In this document: positions 1 to 11,189 of the stretch, piece after piece
Numbering within the stretch: position 1 is the stretch's first letter
How the letters are laid out: every line of letters begins with the position of its first letter
NCBI GenBank assembly: GCA_018136815.1
Contig: JADDIW010000096.1
Coordinates: forward strand, 1-50,000
Origin: Isochrysis galbana
Taxonomy: Eukaryota; Haptophyta; Isochrysidales; Isochrysidaceae
DNA: 50,000 bases
Reading direction: 5' to 3'
Program-made: the position numbers and the translations under genes
The notes under the pieces: model-generated
The model's input: the letters and a program-made list of their open reading frames with translations, nothing else
Database searches by the model: none
Told to the model about the DNA's origin: nothing

Positions 1-322
1 TTTGTCCTCCCCCCAGTGCAAGCACCGGCCCTACGCACCCCAGCACACCCTCTCCTCGAGGCCACGCTGGGGGAAAACCCCTTTCGGGTAAAAGCAACGC
101 AGGGGGGGGGGGCACTCGTGAGTTTAGGGGCCTAGAGCGCTAATCTCCCTCGCCCGAGCGAGTGGCCGCGGCGAGCCGCGGCCCTTCCCTCTTGGCTCTG
201 GCGCCCCCGTCTTCTCTTACCCAACTAGGTCTAGAAGACACGTAAACACCGGAGGGGAGAGCTGCCGCTCCCCCCTCCCCTCCCTCTTCCCTTTTCCTCC
301 TCTCTTCCCTGCGGCGGGGGCC
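1..322. other. Intergenic, no gene seen
   Basis: GC-rich sequence with homopolymer G and C runs (for example near 105-113). No reading frame here has credible coding character. The right edge, from about 323, is the distal part of a dispersed R1 repeat on the minus strand. Confidence 0.4.
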
Positions 323-733
323 CATGGCGCGCGCCTGCGGCCCCTCGCTCAGGTCCCCAGATGGCCTGCAGGGCCTGGGAGCACAGCTCAGGGGGCAGGT
401 GAGGCTGGGGCATGGCCCTGGCCCCTCCTGCCTCTCCCTCGCTGGCGCTCCGCTCCCCTGCAAGTCTACTGGAGCTGGCTGGGGGGTCCTGAACAGGGGG
501 GCCCAGGGGGAGGAGGGGCTGGTCAGAGGAATGGGCAGGCCACGACAGGCCAGGGCGGGCGAATCAGGCGTGCCTGTGGGGAGAGGGATGGGTCAGCAGG
601 GCAGTGTGCTCCTGGCAGGCCATCAGGCGTGCCAGGAGAGCGGGTGGTTCTTCCCCCATGGCAGGGGAGGAGTGGAAAGAGAGGGGGGCTCGTGCCCCGC
701 CATGAGTGAACCAAGTATAAACTTAGTTGTTCC
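323..733 (-). repeat. R1 dispersed repeat, copy a
   Basis: Read on the minus strand it starts with a palindromic stem-loop near 712-731 (AACTAAGT-TTAT-ACTTGGTT), then CATGG and a second GC-rich stem-loop. The next 350 bases closely match copy b at 7170-7600, including the block that reads CTGGCACGCCTGATGGCCTG and the block CTGTCGTGGCC. The end near 323 corresponds to the GCGCGCGCCATGGGCCC block of copy b; the 3' tail seen in copies b and d is not recognisable here, so this copy seems truncated. No coding function is evident; matching open frames in several copies follow from the DNA similarity. Confidence 0.75.
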
Positions 734-1861
<1,128 letters not shown>

Positions 1862-2900
1862 GACCCACCTGACTTCTACCTTCTACCTGATGTACCTGAC
1901 GTCAGGCCTGACGCGACAACGCGACAATCGTTTTTTTTATCAACACATCTACATATTTGTCACGTATTTAGGCACCGATTTAGATGCCTTGCTACTAGTC
2001 TCTGCATATTTTCTACATATAAAAGCTACATATTTGGGCTGGCTAAACTACATGTTCTGGCCTGGGCCTAATTACTCAACCAATGTCCTAGGAGTCCATG
2101 CGAATGCGAAGCTTTTGACCGAGAACGAGAGAACGCAGAGCCGCAGAGCATTATAACGATAAATGCAAATGCCGAACGATGAAAGAGAATTCTAATTCTA
2201 ACAAGTGTCGATTCGCGAATGCGATATCCGGGCCCCTCGGCCCCTCGGGGTGGCGCGTTAGCGCGCATGCGGGGCGAATGGTTGCCGACTTCGACGAGGT
2301 GCCAGCGTGCGGCAGGCGCGATTGGCGGCGCGGTCCCGGCGGCCGGCGGCACTTCGGCATTTGGTGCTTGGGCTGGCCCGCACACCGGGCTTATGACTTA
2401 TGAGCAAGAAGGGCATCGTAGCGCGCCCGGTCGCGGCGTCGAGTTGGGCGCTCCGGACCCCTCGGCTCTCGGCGCCGTGCGTTAGTGATTTCTGGCCCGT
2501 TTCTTGTTTGCGCGTTCGCGTTTTCTTGTTACGCATCGCTGTGGGGGCTACCGTGGGGGGTCAAGGGCTCAAAGGGCACCGGATATGTGCTAGTTACACC
2601 TATCCGGTCACCATATCCAAAAGTCTAAAAGTCTCGTGATGAGTGATGAATCCTCAATCTCGACTTGGTCTAGAAGTTCAAGTAGCTGTTTGACCGCCCT
2701 ACTACCGGGTACATAGTAGGGAGTAGCACGCACCAGCACTCTGCCTCGCGCGGTGCAAGCAGAGTAGGAGTAGCGGAAATATTGAAAAGAATTTTTTGGG
2801 GTGTAGAGTGTAGAGTAGGTTCACAAGTTCACAACTACTTGCGAAATGTTAGTACTTAAAGTGAATTCGAATCAACGGCCTTGCCGCCTTTTCCAACTTC
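1862..2900. other. Intergenic between microsatellite and Myb gene
   Basis: No convincing gene. It contains an AT-rich patch (1925-2060), a GC-rich block at 2225-2400 with short open frames on both strands, and several short direct repeats. Any promoter of the Myb gene should lie in the right part, but no clear TATA box is visible. Confidence 0.35.
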
Positions 2901-3062
2901 ATGGTGAAAGGCGGTGCGCGGCATCGAGGAGGAGCCGATGAGCCCAACGAGCAGCGCCCGCTTTTCGCCACGATCTCGCTCGAGGCGCTCGCGTGGACAG
3001 AGGTGCCCCTTGCGGCCGCGCCGCCCTGTGCGTCACATGAGGCGCCGCCGCCCTCCGCCTGA
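2901..3062 (+). other. Small ORF upstream of the Myb gene
   Basis: A 53-codon open frame starts at an ATG and ends at TGA. Its composition is coding-like (ADEPNEQRPLFATISLEALA in the middle). It could be a 5' exon or an upstream ORF of the downstream Myb gene, or chance. No domain is recognised. Between it and the Myb start there is about 900 bases of purine-rich low-complexity DNA. Confidence 0.25.
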
Positions 3063-3169
3063 CAGAGGCGGGCGGTATCTCCGAGCTCCTTGGGACAGGG
3101 GAGGAAGAGCCGCCTCGCGAGAGAGAGGGCACAAAGCCGCGCTTCTCGGCTCCTGGGGGGAGGAGGGGG

Positions 3170-3538
3170 CGGGGGACGGGGGGTGGGAAAGGGCGGGGGC
3201 GGCGCGTGGGAAAGGCAGGCTGTGGCGGTGATGGGGGCGTCCGTCTTGCGACGCGGGAGAGAGGGTCGTGCGCGGGGGGGGGGTGGGGGCGGGGGGGGAA
3301 AGAGAGGAGTTGGGAGAGAGAATGGGGCGTGGGGCGTGGGGGGTGGGAGGGGGCAAAGGGGGAGGAAAGGAGCCGTGCTCGCGGCGGCTCGTCCCCGAGA
3401 GAGAGGAGAGAGAGAGGGAGGGGGGCGCGGGAGAGAGGGCGTGGTCAGAGCCGTGCTGCCTTCCCCCCCGTCTCCTCTCCATTCTGCCCTTCCGCCCAAC
3501 TCCCCCTCCCCCTCCCCCCTCACGCGAGGACCCTCGGC

Positions 3539-3575
<37 letters not shown>

Positions 3576-3997
3576 CTCCATCGAGGGAGAGAGGGGGGGG
3601 GGGGGGGGGGCGCGGCGGCGAAAGGAGAGGGGGGGGGGGGGGGCGGGTCTCCCTAAATCCGCGCGGGGGGAGGTGCGAGCCGCTTCCGAGATCCGAGCTC
3701 CTCGCGCTCCTCCCCCTCGGAGCTCCCCTCCTTCTTCCTCCGAGGGGGGAGGGAGGGGGGGCCCCTCCGGCCACAACGAGCACTCTCCTCCCCCCCCCCC
3801 CCCCTCCCCCTTCTCACTCTCTCCTTCTCTTCTCTCGCCCCACCTTCCCGCGTGCCGCGGGCTTCCCTCCCCCCCCCCCCCCAAACCAGAGGAGAGAGAG
3901 AAGAGAGGGAGAAGCGAGTGCACAAAGAGGGGAAAGAGAGACGAGGGCAATCCGAGGGAGAAGGAGGGAGCGCGAGAGAGAGGGTGCCCCCTCTCGC
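3170..3997. repeat. Purine/pyrimidine low-complexity leader
   Basis: Long G-rich and AG-rich tracts, including (AG)n at 3541-3571, G runs at 3592-3610 and 3629-3644, and C/T-rich tracts at 3781-3835 and 3870-3885. It precedes the Myb start codon and probably includes its 5' UTR. Open frames run through it in all frames because stop codons are rare in such DNA. Confidence 0.7.
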
Positions 3998-5725
3998 ATG
4001 TCAGAGGCCCTCATCCTCAGGAATCCCACCTCCGCACGACTCGATTCGATCCCCGCGGCGCGTGCGCCGCCCATGCTTAAGGCGATGCCATCGGCCAACT
4101 CGCAAGTTGCCATCGAGCAACTGCTCGGCCTCTCTGGCGGCCCCTCGCCCACCAAGCCTTCGGAGTCGCACCAGCGCTTTGAGCGGCAGGAGCTCCTTCA
4201 GCAGTCGCGGGCCGACGCGCTTGCGGGCCAGCCCGCGCACGGGCAGATACCACAGTCTGATGCCGTCTATCCGGCCTCGGCCGGCGCAGCGCCGCCCATG
4301 GTGAAGGCTGTCCTTGTGCAGCCTGAGGGCAGCAACTACTACCCTTCTCGACTGCAGCGCGTCCCACCGCCACCCATCTCCACCCCTTATGGCTATCCGC
4401 CCGGGTACACGCAGCAGACGTCGCCCCTGCCTTCACCTACTGAGTCGGGGCTAGTGTCGCCAATGGGCGCTTCCCTGGTCCAGGCCCAGCCGATGGAGCC
4501 TGCTGATTGGAGCGGGCCTGCTGGGTACTCGCCAACATCAGGGTATGGGTCACAGGCTGTGATGGTCCAGACCGGGGGGGCGATGGGCACGCCGGCCACC
4601 GCGCTCGCGAAGAAAACAGGCAAACATGGCGAGGCCGGCGAGCAGGGCTCCACCTCGCGTAAGGGGCGTGAGGTCGTGCCGTGGCGGCCATCGGAAGATT
4701 CGACCATCTTGCAGGGTGTCTCACGTCATGGGTGCAAGTGGTCACTGATTGCACAGCAGCTGCCGGGCCGCTCGGAGAACGCCGTGCGCAACCGTTGGCA
4801 CCGCCTCGAGAACGCGGAGCAGACTCGACGCAAAGCCATCGAAGCGGGGCTCCCTGTCGAGGGCTACCGCTGCCGCAAGTGCGGCCACTTCAAGAAAGGC
4901 CACATGTGCCTCGGGCTGGAGGCTGTGGCGCCGGACGGCACAGTGGTGGCGACTACTGGAGTGGGTCAAAAGCGGGGCCATCACCAGATGGCGCAGCCTC
5001 CCCAACCAATGATGGAGCCAATGCACACGCAACATTCCGCCTATGCGCCGGTCCAGCACACGATGACCCAGATGGCCCACCCTCACGGGCCGATGGCCCC
5101 AATGCACATGCCACGCAATAGCTCATCGCACCCATCAATGGCCCAGCCGCAAGTCGCACAGCCTTTGTATTACTACGCTGAGGAACTCTCGCCGCAGCGC
5201 TCCCAGCCCTATCCGCCGCAGCAGTATCATACGCAGCAGCCATCTCCGCAGCAAATGCCGCCCCAATCCAGGCCGTCGCCGCACCCACAGTACGCCACCC
5301 ATCCTCAGCACATGCAGCAGTCGCGCCCGCAACACATCCAGATGCAGCCACACTTACAGGCTATTGCGCGCGGACCGCCGCAAGGTCGCCATCCTCCGCC
5401 TCTGGTCAGCCCGACACACTCGTCGCATGCGCCGATGCAGCCGCATCCGCTCTACTACCGTCAATACGGCTCCCAACCAGGGCGCGAGGTTCCTCCGCAG
5501 CACATGATGGTCGGGCCCCATGCTCCCACCCCTGCTCCGCCGCGATACACTCGCTCTGCCCCCTCGCGCATCACCGCGGGTGACGGCGAGCATCCCGTCG
5601 GCTATTACGGGTCGATTCCGAGTTCGCCGCAAACAGCGCCCATCTCTCCGGGTCTCGAGGGCTTCTCGGAGGACGTCATGGAGGCGTTCCTGCATGGAAC
5701 GCTCGCATACCGTGAGGAAACGTGA
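3998..5725 (+). CDS. Single-repeat Myb/SANT protein with a CCxHC knuckle and Q/P/H-rich tail
   Basis: A 575-residue nuclear DNA-binding protein, probably a transcription factor. Residues about 226-280 form one SANT/Myb repeat with the expected spaced tryptophans (VPWRPSEDSTIL, KWSLIAQQLPGRSENAVRNRW). At residue 292 a short CRKCGHFKKGHMC motif follows, resembling the CxxCGxxKKGHxC metal-binding knuckle found in many protist regulators. The rest is low complexity, rich in Pro, Gln, His and Met, as in activation regions. The frame is open upstream to 3206, but that stretch translates purine-rich low-complexity DNA. I chose the ATG at 3998 because ordinary codon use begins there. No intron is needed. 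The target genes cannot be inferred. Confidence 0.8.
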   Translation: MSEALILRNPTSARLDSIPAARAPPMLKAMPSANSQVAIEQLLGLSGGPSPTKPSESHQRFERQELLQQSRADALAGQPAHGQIPQSDAVYPASAGAAPPMVKAVLVQPEGSNYYPSRLQRVPPPPISTPYGYPPGYTQQTSPLPSPTESGLVSPMGASLVQAQPMEPADWSGPAGYSPTSGYGSQAVMVQTGGAMGTPATALAKKTGKHGEAGEQGSTSRKGREVVPWRPSEDSTILQGVSRHGCKWSLIAQQLPGRSENAVRNRWHRLENAEQTRRKAIEAGLPVEGYRCRKCGHFKKGHMCLGLEAVAPDGTVVATTGVGQKRGHHQMAQPPQPMMEPMHTQHSAYAPVQHTMTQMAHPHGPMAPMHMPRNSSSHPSMAQPQVAQPLYYYAEELSPQRSQPYPPQQYHTQQPSPQQMPPQSRPSPHPQYATHPQHMQQSRPQHIQMQPHLQAIARGPPQGRHPPPLVSPTHSSHAPMQPHPLYYRQYGSQPGREVPPQHMMVGPHAPTPAPPRYTRSAPSRITAGDGEHPVGYYGSIPSSPQTAPISPGLEGFSEDVMEAFLHGTLAYREET

Positions 5726-6610
5726 TTACGTTACAATCTTGGTGTCACTCAGCCTCTCGATTGGCCGCCCGCTGGCCCGGGCCTTGACGATAGGCGATTT
5801 CTTCTCTTTCGCGATCTACTTTGTGGTTTGCATCGATGCCTTCTCCGTCTCGCTCGCCTCTCCCGACTCGAAAGGGTTCGGGCCACGCACCCTTGCGATG
5901 TCTTGGCTGATGTCTTCCTTTGGTTGACACTCCCATCCGCTGGCGGTATTGGCAGCACAGACGCCTTAAGGCGACTGCTTGCGCGCCGCCGCATTATATG
6001 ATGGCGCACCTACGTGGATATCCTCCTCCAATCCGTGCCATTTGCTCTTCGAGATGAGGAGCCCTTGCTCTGCTAGGTGAGTGTAGAGGAAGCGTGAGGC
6101 TGATTTTGGTCGTTTCATTTTGTACTTCTCTACTAGCTTCTCCGAGGAGAGTGTCGACGCAATTTGCACTTTCCCGCTATCATGCTGGATGTCGGTCTGT
6201 GTTCTTCCGTGTGTGTACTGTGCTTGTTGCTCCTTTTCTGGGTGAGAGTGTGGCTGACCTCAAGTGTCTTTCATGTACTTGTGCTCATGCTAGGGACGCA
6301 CGCCGGACGTTGCAGCGTTCTTCAACTTCCAGCCGCCAGCCGCCCCCCGTTCCTTTCTCCTTCTCTTCCGTCAATCATGAGAGCATACACAATCTGAAGA
6401 GCTGACTGACAGTGGGAGCTCATCGGGAGGATGTCGCCAGCGTGGAAAGAAAACGTTACGACGGGTGGTCATGTGCCATCGTCATGTACGTTGAGCTGAA
6501 TGCGGGCGTAGTTTACCTCATCGGTTGGAGGAATAGGAGTGGAGTAAGAGATTGCAAATGCTAGTGTACTAAAGCTTGAACTTGTAGCAGTAGTGTTGCG
6601 GGTAGGAGGA
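5726..6610. other. Myb 3' flank
   Basis: Probably includes the Myb 3' UTR. A minus-strand open frame at 5966-6169 (67 codons; contains FLYTHLAEQGLLISKSKWHG) has plausible composition but no recognised family and no supporting context. No RNA gene was seen. Confidence 0.3.
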
Positions 6611-6614
6611 GCGT

Positions 6615-7060
6615 CTCCATGCCATGCGACACGCACTATTTATAGAGCGTGTCTTCCCCCTCCGAGCCCCTGGCCGGCCCCCCTTCGCGCTCTCTTCCCT
6701 CCGTCCCGCGCATACCGCTCCGACCAGGATCCCTTCCTTCTTTAGGTCTCATGTGACCCCAGCGGTTCCCTTGTTTCCTTGGCCAGCGAGGCCCGGAGTC
6801 TCTCGTCCCCTTCGTTCTCTCCGCTCCTCCAGGGCCCGCCCCCTCCCCTGTTCCATAAGTTTTCCCCGGGCTGTTCCTAGACTTCCCGTGCCCTCCCCGT
6901 CCTTTTGTTGTTATTCTTTGCCGTTGGTTTCCTCGCGCCCTCGCTCAGAAGCAGCCCCTCGTGCCTGTCCCTCGTGTGCCCTTCCTCGCTCTGTCCGTCT
7001 CCATGCCCGCAGACCCCTTGCGCCCGTCCCATGTAACGAGATCGTACAAGACACCGTCAT
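6615..7060 (+). repeat. Retroelement 5'-leader-like repeat, copy 1
   Basis: This pyrimidine-rich block starts with CTCCATGCCATGC followed by a stem-loop at 6628-6653 (11-base arms, loop TTTA). It aligns over about 400 bases with 40740-41110, sharing GGATCCCTTCCTT and CTTGTTTCCTTGGCCAGCGAG. In the second copy the block lies just upstream of a LINE-type ATGGAGCGCGCG start, which suggests it is the 5' leader of a retroelement. Here no retroelement ORF follows. Confidence 0.6.
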
Positions 7061-7169
7061 GCCTCCAGCCTCCAGCACCCCCTCCTTAGAGGGTGCAACT
7101 TGAGGTTCCCTTTTTTTTTCACCCCCCATCGCCATTTGTTACACCTTATACAATTCAACCCCTAAGATT

Positions 7170-7933
7170 TCAACTAAGTTTATACTTAGTTCGCCCATGG
7201 GGGGGCACGAGCCCCCCACTCTCTCCACTCCTCCCCTGCCATGGGGGAGGGGGAGGAACCACCCACTCTCCTGGCACGCCTGATGGCCTGCCAAGAGCAC
7301 ACTGCCTTGCTGACCCATCTCTCTCCCCACAGGCACGCCTGATTCGCCCGCCCTGGCCTGTCGTGGCCAGCCCATCCCTCTGACCAGCCCCTCCTCCCCC
7401 TGGGCCCCCCGGTTCGCACGACCCCCCAGCCAGCTCCAGTCGACCCGCAGGGGCTCGGAGCGCCAGCGAGGGAGAGGCAGGAGGGGCTAGGGCCAAGCCC
7501 CAGCCTCACTTGCCCCCTGAGCTGTGCTCCCAGGCCCCTGCAGGCCACCTGGGACCTGAAGAGGGGCCGCAGGCGCGCGCCATGGGCCCCCGCCCCCACA
7601 CGACCCGAGCCCCTAGGTAAAGCGTAAAGCACGAGGGGAGTTGGGAGTTGCCGCAAGGCGTGGAGTGAGGGTGAGGAAGGGGAAGGAGCGTGGCTACGAG
7701 AACATGACCCAGTGCCACGTGTGAGGCGAGAATGCTAAAAGGTTTTTTTTGATGATGGGAGCCGGGGGTCTGCGAGGGTGGAGGCATTTGAAGGGATACA
7801 TATGGGCGTATGTGTCTGTGTGTCGCTGAGGCACCAACACGTGTCAAGATGTACGGGCGAAGTGCGCTGGGGGTTGTCGTGATAGTACCGGGCTCGTGGG
7901 AGTAGTGGTACTAACGCTCAGATGTTTTATTAT
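7170..7933 (+). repeat. R1 dispersed repeat, copy b (longest tail match)
   Basis: Starts with a perfect palindrome at 7171-7190 (AACTAAGTTTATACTTAGTT), then CATGG and a second stem-loop (GGGGGC-ACGA-GCCCCC). The 5' half matches copy a. The 3' part (7750-7933: GGGAGCCGGGGG, GTACGGGC, GTGCGCTG, GTAGTGGTACTAA, GCTCAG then TTTTATTAT) matches 30640-30805 of copy d. It ends 58 bases before the stop codon of the minus-strand gene at 7992, so it is in or beyond the 3' UTR of that gene. No matching target duplication was found for this copy. Confidence 0.75.
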
Positions 7934-7991
7934 CTAGCGTCGAACCTTTCTAAGAGCAATTGCCATGAGAGTTATCCCACTGAAAAGCAAT

Positions 7992-8735
7992 CTAACACAC
8001 AAGAGGGTCAATATATGGTACGTCCGGAGATTTTTGGCAGTCGCATGGGCGTGACGCTCGCGCCGACTTGCCCTTTCGAAACAGATTACTGGAGGGACAA
8101 GTCTTCCAACTGTATGAATTGCTTGAAGGAAGTGCAAATAGCTCGCCTACAAGCACCTCCGAATGTGCGTACGCCACGTCGAGGTGGTGGGTCAGCACGA
8201 CGGTATCGTGCATACCATCTAATGCTCTCCTAGCGAAATCGTATAGCTCATATTTTGCCTTATTTCTGCGCTTCTTCGCGTCGCAGGTCAAGTCAGACTC
8301 GCACTGCGGGATGACCATCCCTGCTAGGTATGGACGCCGCCAAGCGCCACCTGCGCTGCTGTGGTTGAGGTGTATGGCGAGGTCAAGGGAGTCTTGGCAA
8401 ACAAGCACCCGACGAGGAGGATACCATAATCCGGAGCCGTTGCCGCGGTGCAACCAGAGCCCAAGCTTTTCGTGATAGTGAGTGCTAAAACGATGCACGA
8501 CCTCGATGTAGCCATCGATGAAGCCACGCTTGCAAGGTTGACGAGGTACCTTCTGCGCGAAAATTTCCGCACTCGGTGTGCCTGCTTCGCGCCACTTCTT
8601 TGACATGCCAGGCGGGAAGGGGGTGGTGATAACGAATTGTGGCACCGGCTCACTGACGCCAGAAACCGGGACTGCTAGCATCAGAGCCACCACGAAAGCG
8701 CACAGGAGATCCATTTTCGGCGGCGGCCGCATCAT
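7992..8735 (-). CDS. Secreted or type II membrane protein of unknown function
   Basis: 247 residues. The N-terminus (MMRPPPKMDLL then a run of hydrophobic residues ending AVPVSG) is a signal peptide or signal anchor. The mature part has many aromatic and basic residues, two N-glycosylation sequons (NGS and NHS) and a Cys-rich tail. The segment with GSGLWYPPRRVLVC and the later HDTVVLTHHLD suggest a carbohydrate-active or sulfotransferase-like fold, but I cannot name a family. The frame continues open upstream to 9569 with Ser/Pro/Thr-rich sequence. I prefer the ATG at 8735 because it begins the signal peptide; the upstream part would then be 5' UTR. Confidence 0.6.
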   Translation of the reverse strand: MMRPPPKMDLLCAFVVALMLAVPVSGVSEPVPQFVITTPFPPGMSKKWREAGTPSAEIFAQKVPRQPCKRGFIDGYIEVVHRFSTHYHEKLGLWLHRGNGSGLWYPPRRVLVCQDSLDLAIHLNHSSAGGAWRRPYLAGMVIPQCESDLTCDAKKRRNKAKYELYDFARRALDGMHDTVVLTHHLDVAYAHSEVLVGELFALPSSNSYSWKTCPSSNLFRKGKSARASRPCDCQKSPDVPYIDPLVC

Positions 8736-11189
8736 ATAGGTTGCCTGGCCACGATAGCTTGAGCAAGACGGAGACGCTTTGCATCCAACGCTGAACAAGC
8801 AGAGCCTGCGACCTCGACGCGCTGAGCGACAAATGTCTGCGAAGAAGAGCAGGCCTTGTGCACCTTTGACATTTTTGTCGTGGGAAGCAGGGGAGAGCAG
8901 TAGCGGAAGGTTGGGGCAGTTCGAGGTAGCATCCGTGGCAGTGGAGGGTGTAAATGGGTGAGTGTTGATGGGGACGTTTGGTAGGGAGAAGGGCTGGAGG
9001 TTGGCGGGATTGTGGCTGGCAAGAGTTATGGCTAGAAGACGTTTGTTTGGCGTTGCAGCTCGCGTGCTGTGGGCTTGCGCGAAGATTTCGGTAGGTGTGG
9101 TGGTTGGAGTTGCGAGGGCTGCAGTGGCGGGAAGTGATTGTTGGGGTGGCGAAGGCGACTGCACATAAGGAGATGGTTCTACGGGTGACGAACGCCGGGG
9201 ATGCGATAGGGGCTGCAACCTGAAGACGAGCAATGACAGTCGCAAGGTAAGGCTGCCATTCTCACGGGCGGCCAGAGAACCGATGTGTTGCTGAGCAGCT
9301 TGGCTGCCATGTGTGTGCAGGAGGGTTAGGCGTTTCAGTCGGACGGCGAGAGCTTCACCTCTGTCCCCAGGAGGAAGAGAGCTACCGCGGCCTGGTGGTG
9401 ATGGAGCTAGAAAGGCATCACGTTGTAAGCCCACTGGGCTGGTGGTTGGTGCCGCGCCGAGCGTTGAGCCGCCCTCGCGCTCAGGGAGCAGCATGGCAGC
9501 CTCCGTCACCGCGGCCGCGATTGCCCGACGGCTCGTTCGTCCCGGTTCGTGGGAGCGCCCACGACCCACGACTTCGTCTTTAGTCTTTAGTTAGTACTCG
9601 GACAACCGCTCCCCCCGAAAGCTTTAAAAGAATAGTACTACTACTAAAAAACTTCCAAGTATTCTCACCACGCGCGTGGACCTGAATAGGTATCTCGCAG
9701 CCACGCCCGCTCCCTTTTTCACGTCCTCCTCCTGCCTTGCGGCTCGACCCCTGGTGCTCTACTTAGGGGCTCGTGATGTGGTGTTTCCAGTGGCGGGCGG
9801 CGTGTACCGGCGTACCGGCCCCCGATGGCGCCGATGGCCGATGGTCTGGTTCCCTCCCTTTGCCTGCCTCACGGTGGCGATAACTGGCACATGCTTGAGG
9901 TGCCGCAACTCTGTTTCGATAAAATTTCTCTGGCAGTTGTCTAGGCATTCGGCGAGTTGCCCGGCGTCTCATATCATTGTCATTGTGAGCGAGACGTAGG
10001 ACGTAGGAGCTGTCCGACATTTTCCAATAGTTCAGACCCCAGAAGAAGGCGCCGAGGGTGGTGGCTGTTGTGGTTGCCAGTAGCAGCAGATTGGAGGGTG
10101 GAGTGGGCCGAGTTGCGGGCCGTCGGGAGCAGGCGGCGGGAATGAGTGCGTGTGAGGGGGCGTGCGAGGCTAGAGGCTGGAGGCTAGCGAGGTCAGTGTG
10201 AGGGGGAAAGACCTCCGCTACCATGTTGGTAGGTGTGGTGGTGTGTGGTGTGGATGAAGCTATGGCGATCACTAGTAGGCAGTAGGCATTGCATGAACAG
10301 AGGGAGTGGGGAGGGACGTGGAGGGACCGGGAGACATCGTGCGCAGGGCTGGTGTATGAACAGGGGGCGGGACTGCCCCTGGCGGGTCGCCCGGGGGCTC
10401 AGCACATGGAGGGGAGCAGCACACGGGCACACGGAAGCATCACAGGACTGGAGGTCACAGGTGTCGGACATCGGGTCGGAAGGCGTGGCGGGAAAATGTC
10501 AAGACAAACGGGAGAGAGTCCCGGGAACACACAAGGGAGTAAACAGGGCGGGGTGGGTAAGAAACAAGAAAGGCGGGGGACCTAGGGACCGTGCGGGGAA
10601 ACGAGGGGGGTCTCCCCCCGCGGCATCGGGGCAGTGGCTCTCGGGGGATACCGAAAAGGGGGGGAGGGAGAGGGAGAAGGCCGCTGAGGTGGGCCTTCGG
10701 CCGAAACGGATCTTCGCGGGATCCTGGTTGGCAAGAGGGGGAACCCGGCCCTCTCGGGCGCAGGGACGGACTCCCCCTACCCGCAACAATATTATCATCA
10801 TAAGATGTAGTCTGGGGAGGTATGGATGCTTCTCTCCATCAGGAACATGGGAGCAGAGAAGATGATACCACAAAATGAAGATAAGGTGGGAGAATGGGGG
10901 GTAGGTGCCGACAGCGGCGCTAGGGAATCTGCGCTTGCGCCCACCCTCCTCGTTCTCGTTTTTGAACCCTAAGAGGCTTGAAGACATCGCCGGGAGCTAC
11001 TTCATCCTCGGTGTAGTATGGGGTAGTGCCGCTAGCGGGTGAGAGGGGAGTGCAGCATGCTGGAATTGCATGCCATGTACCTTGTACTAGAGGGCTCCGA
11101 GTCGCATTCTTCGACCGAGAGTGTGATGAAAGTCAAGGAACAAATAAGCAACGTCGATACACGTGATCAACGGTTCCATTTGGTCAGCA
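8736..11189. other. Intergenic, mostly featureless
   Basis: The first 800 bases are the probable 5' UTR and promoter of the gene at 7992-8735. The rest (9570-11189) is GC-rich with several long overlapping open frames that lack coding character. Around 10500-10800 the minus strand is pyrimidine-rich and resembles the retroelement leaders at 6615 and 40740, with a TTCGGCCGAA palindrome near 10699-10708, but the match is too weak to call. Confidence 0.35.

Noticed and set aside
3206-3997. N-terminal extension of the Myb protein
   Set aside because: The open frame crosses G/A and C/T runs, gives only Arg/Gly/Glu/Pro strings, and other frames are equally open.
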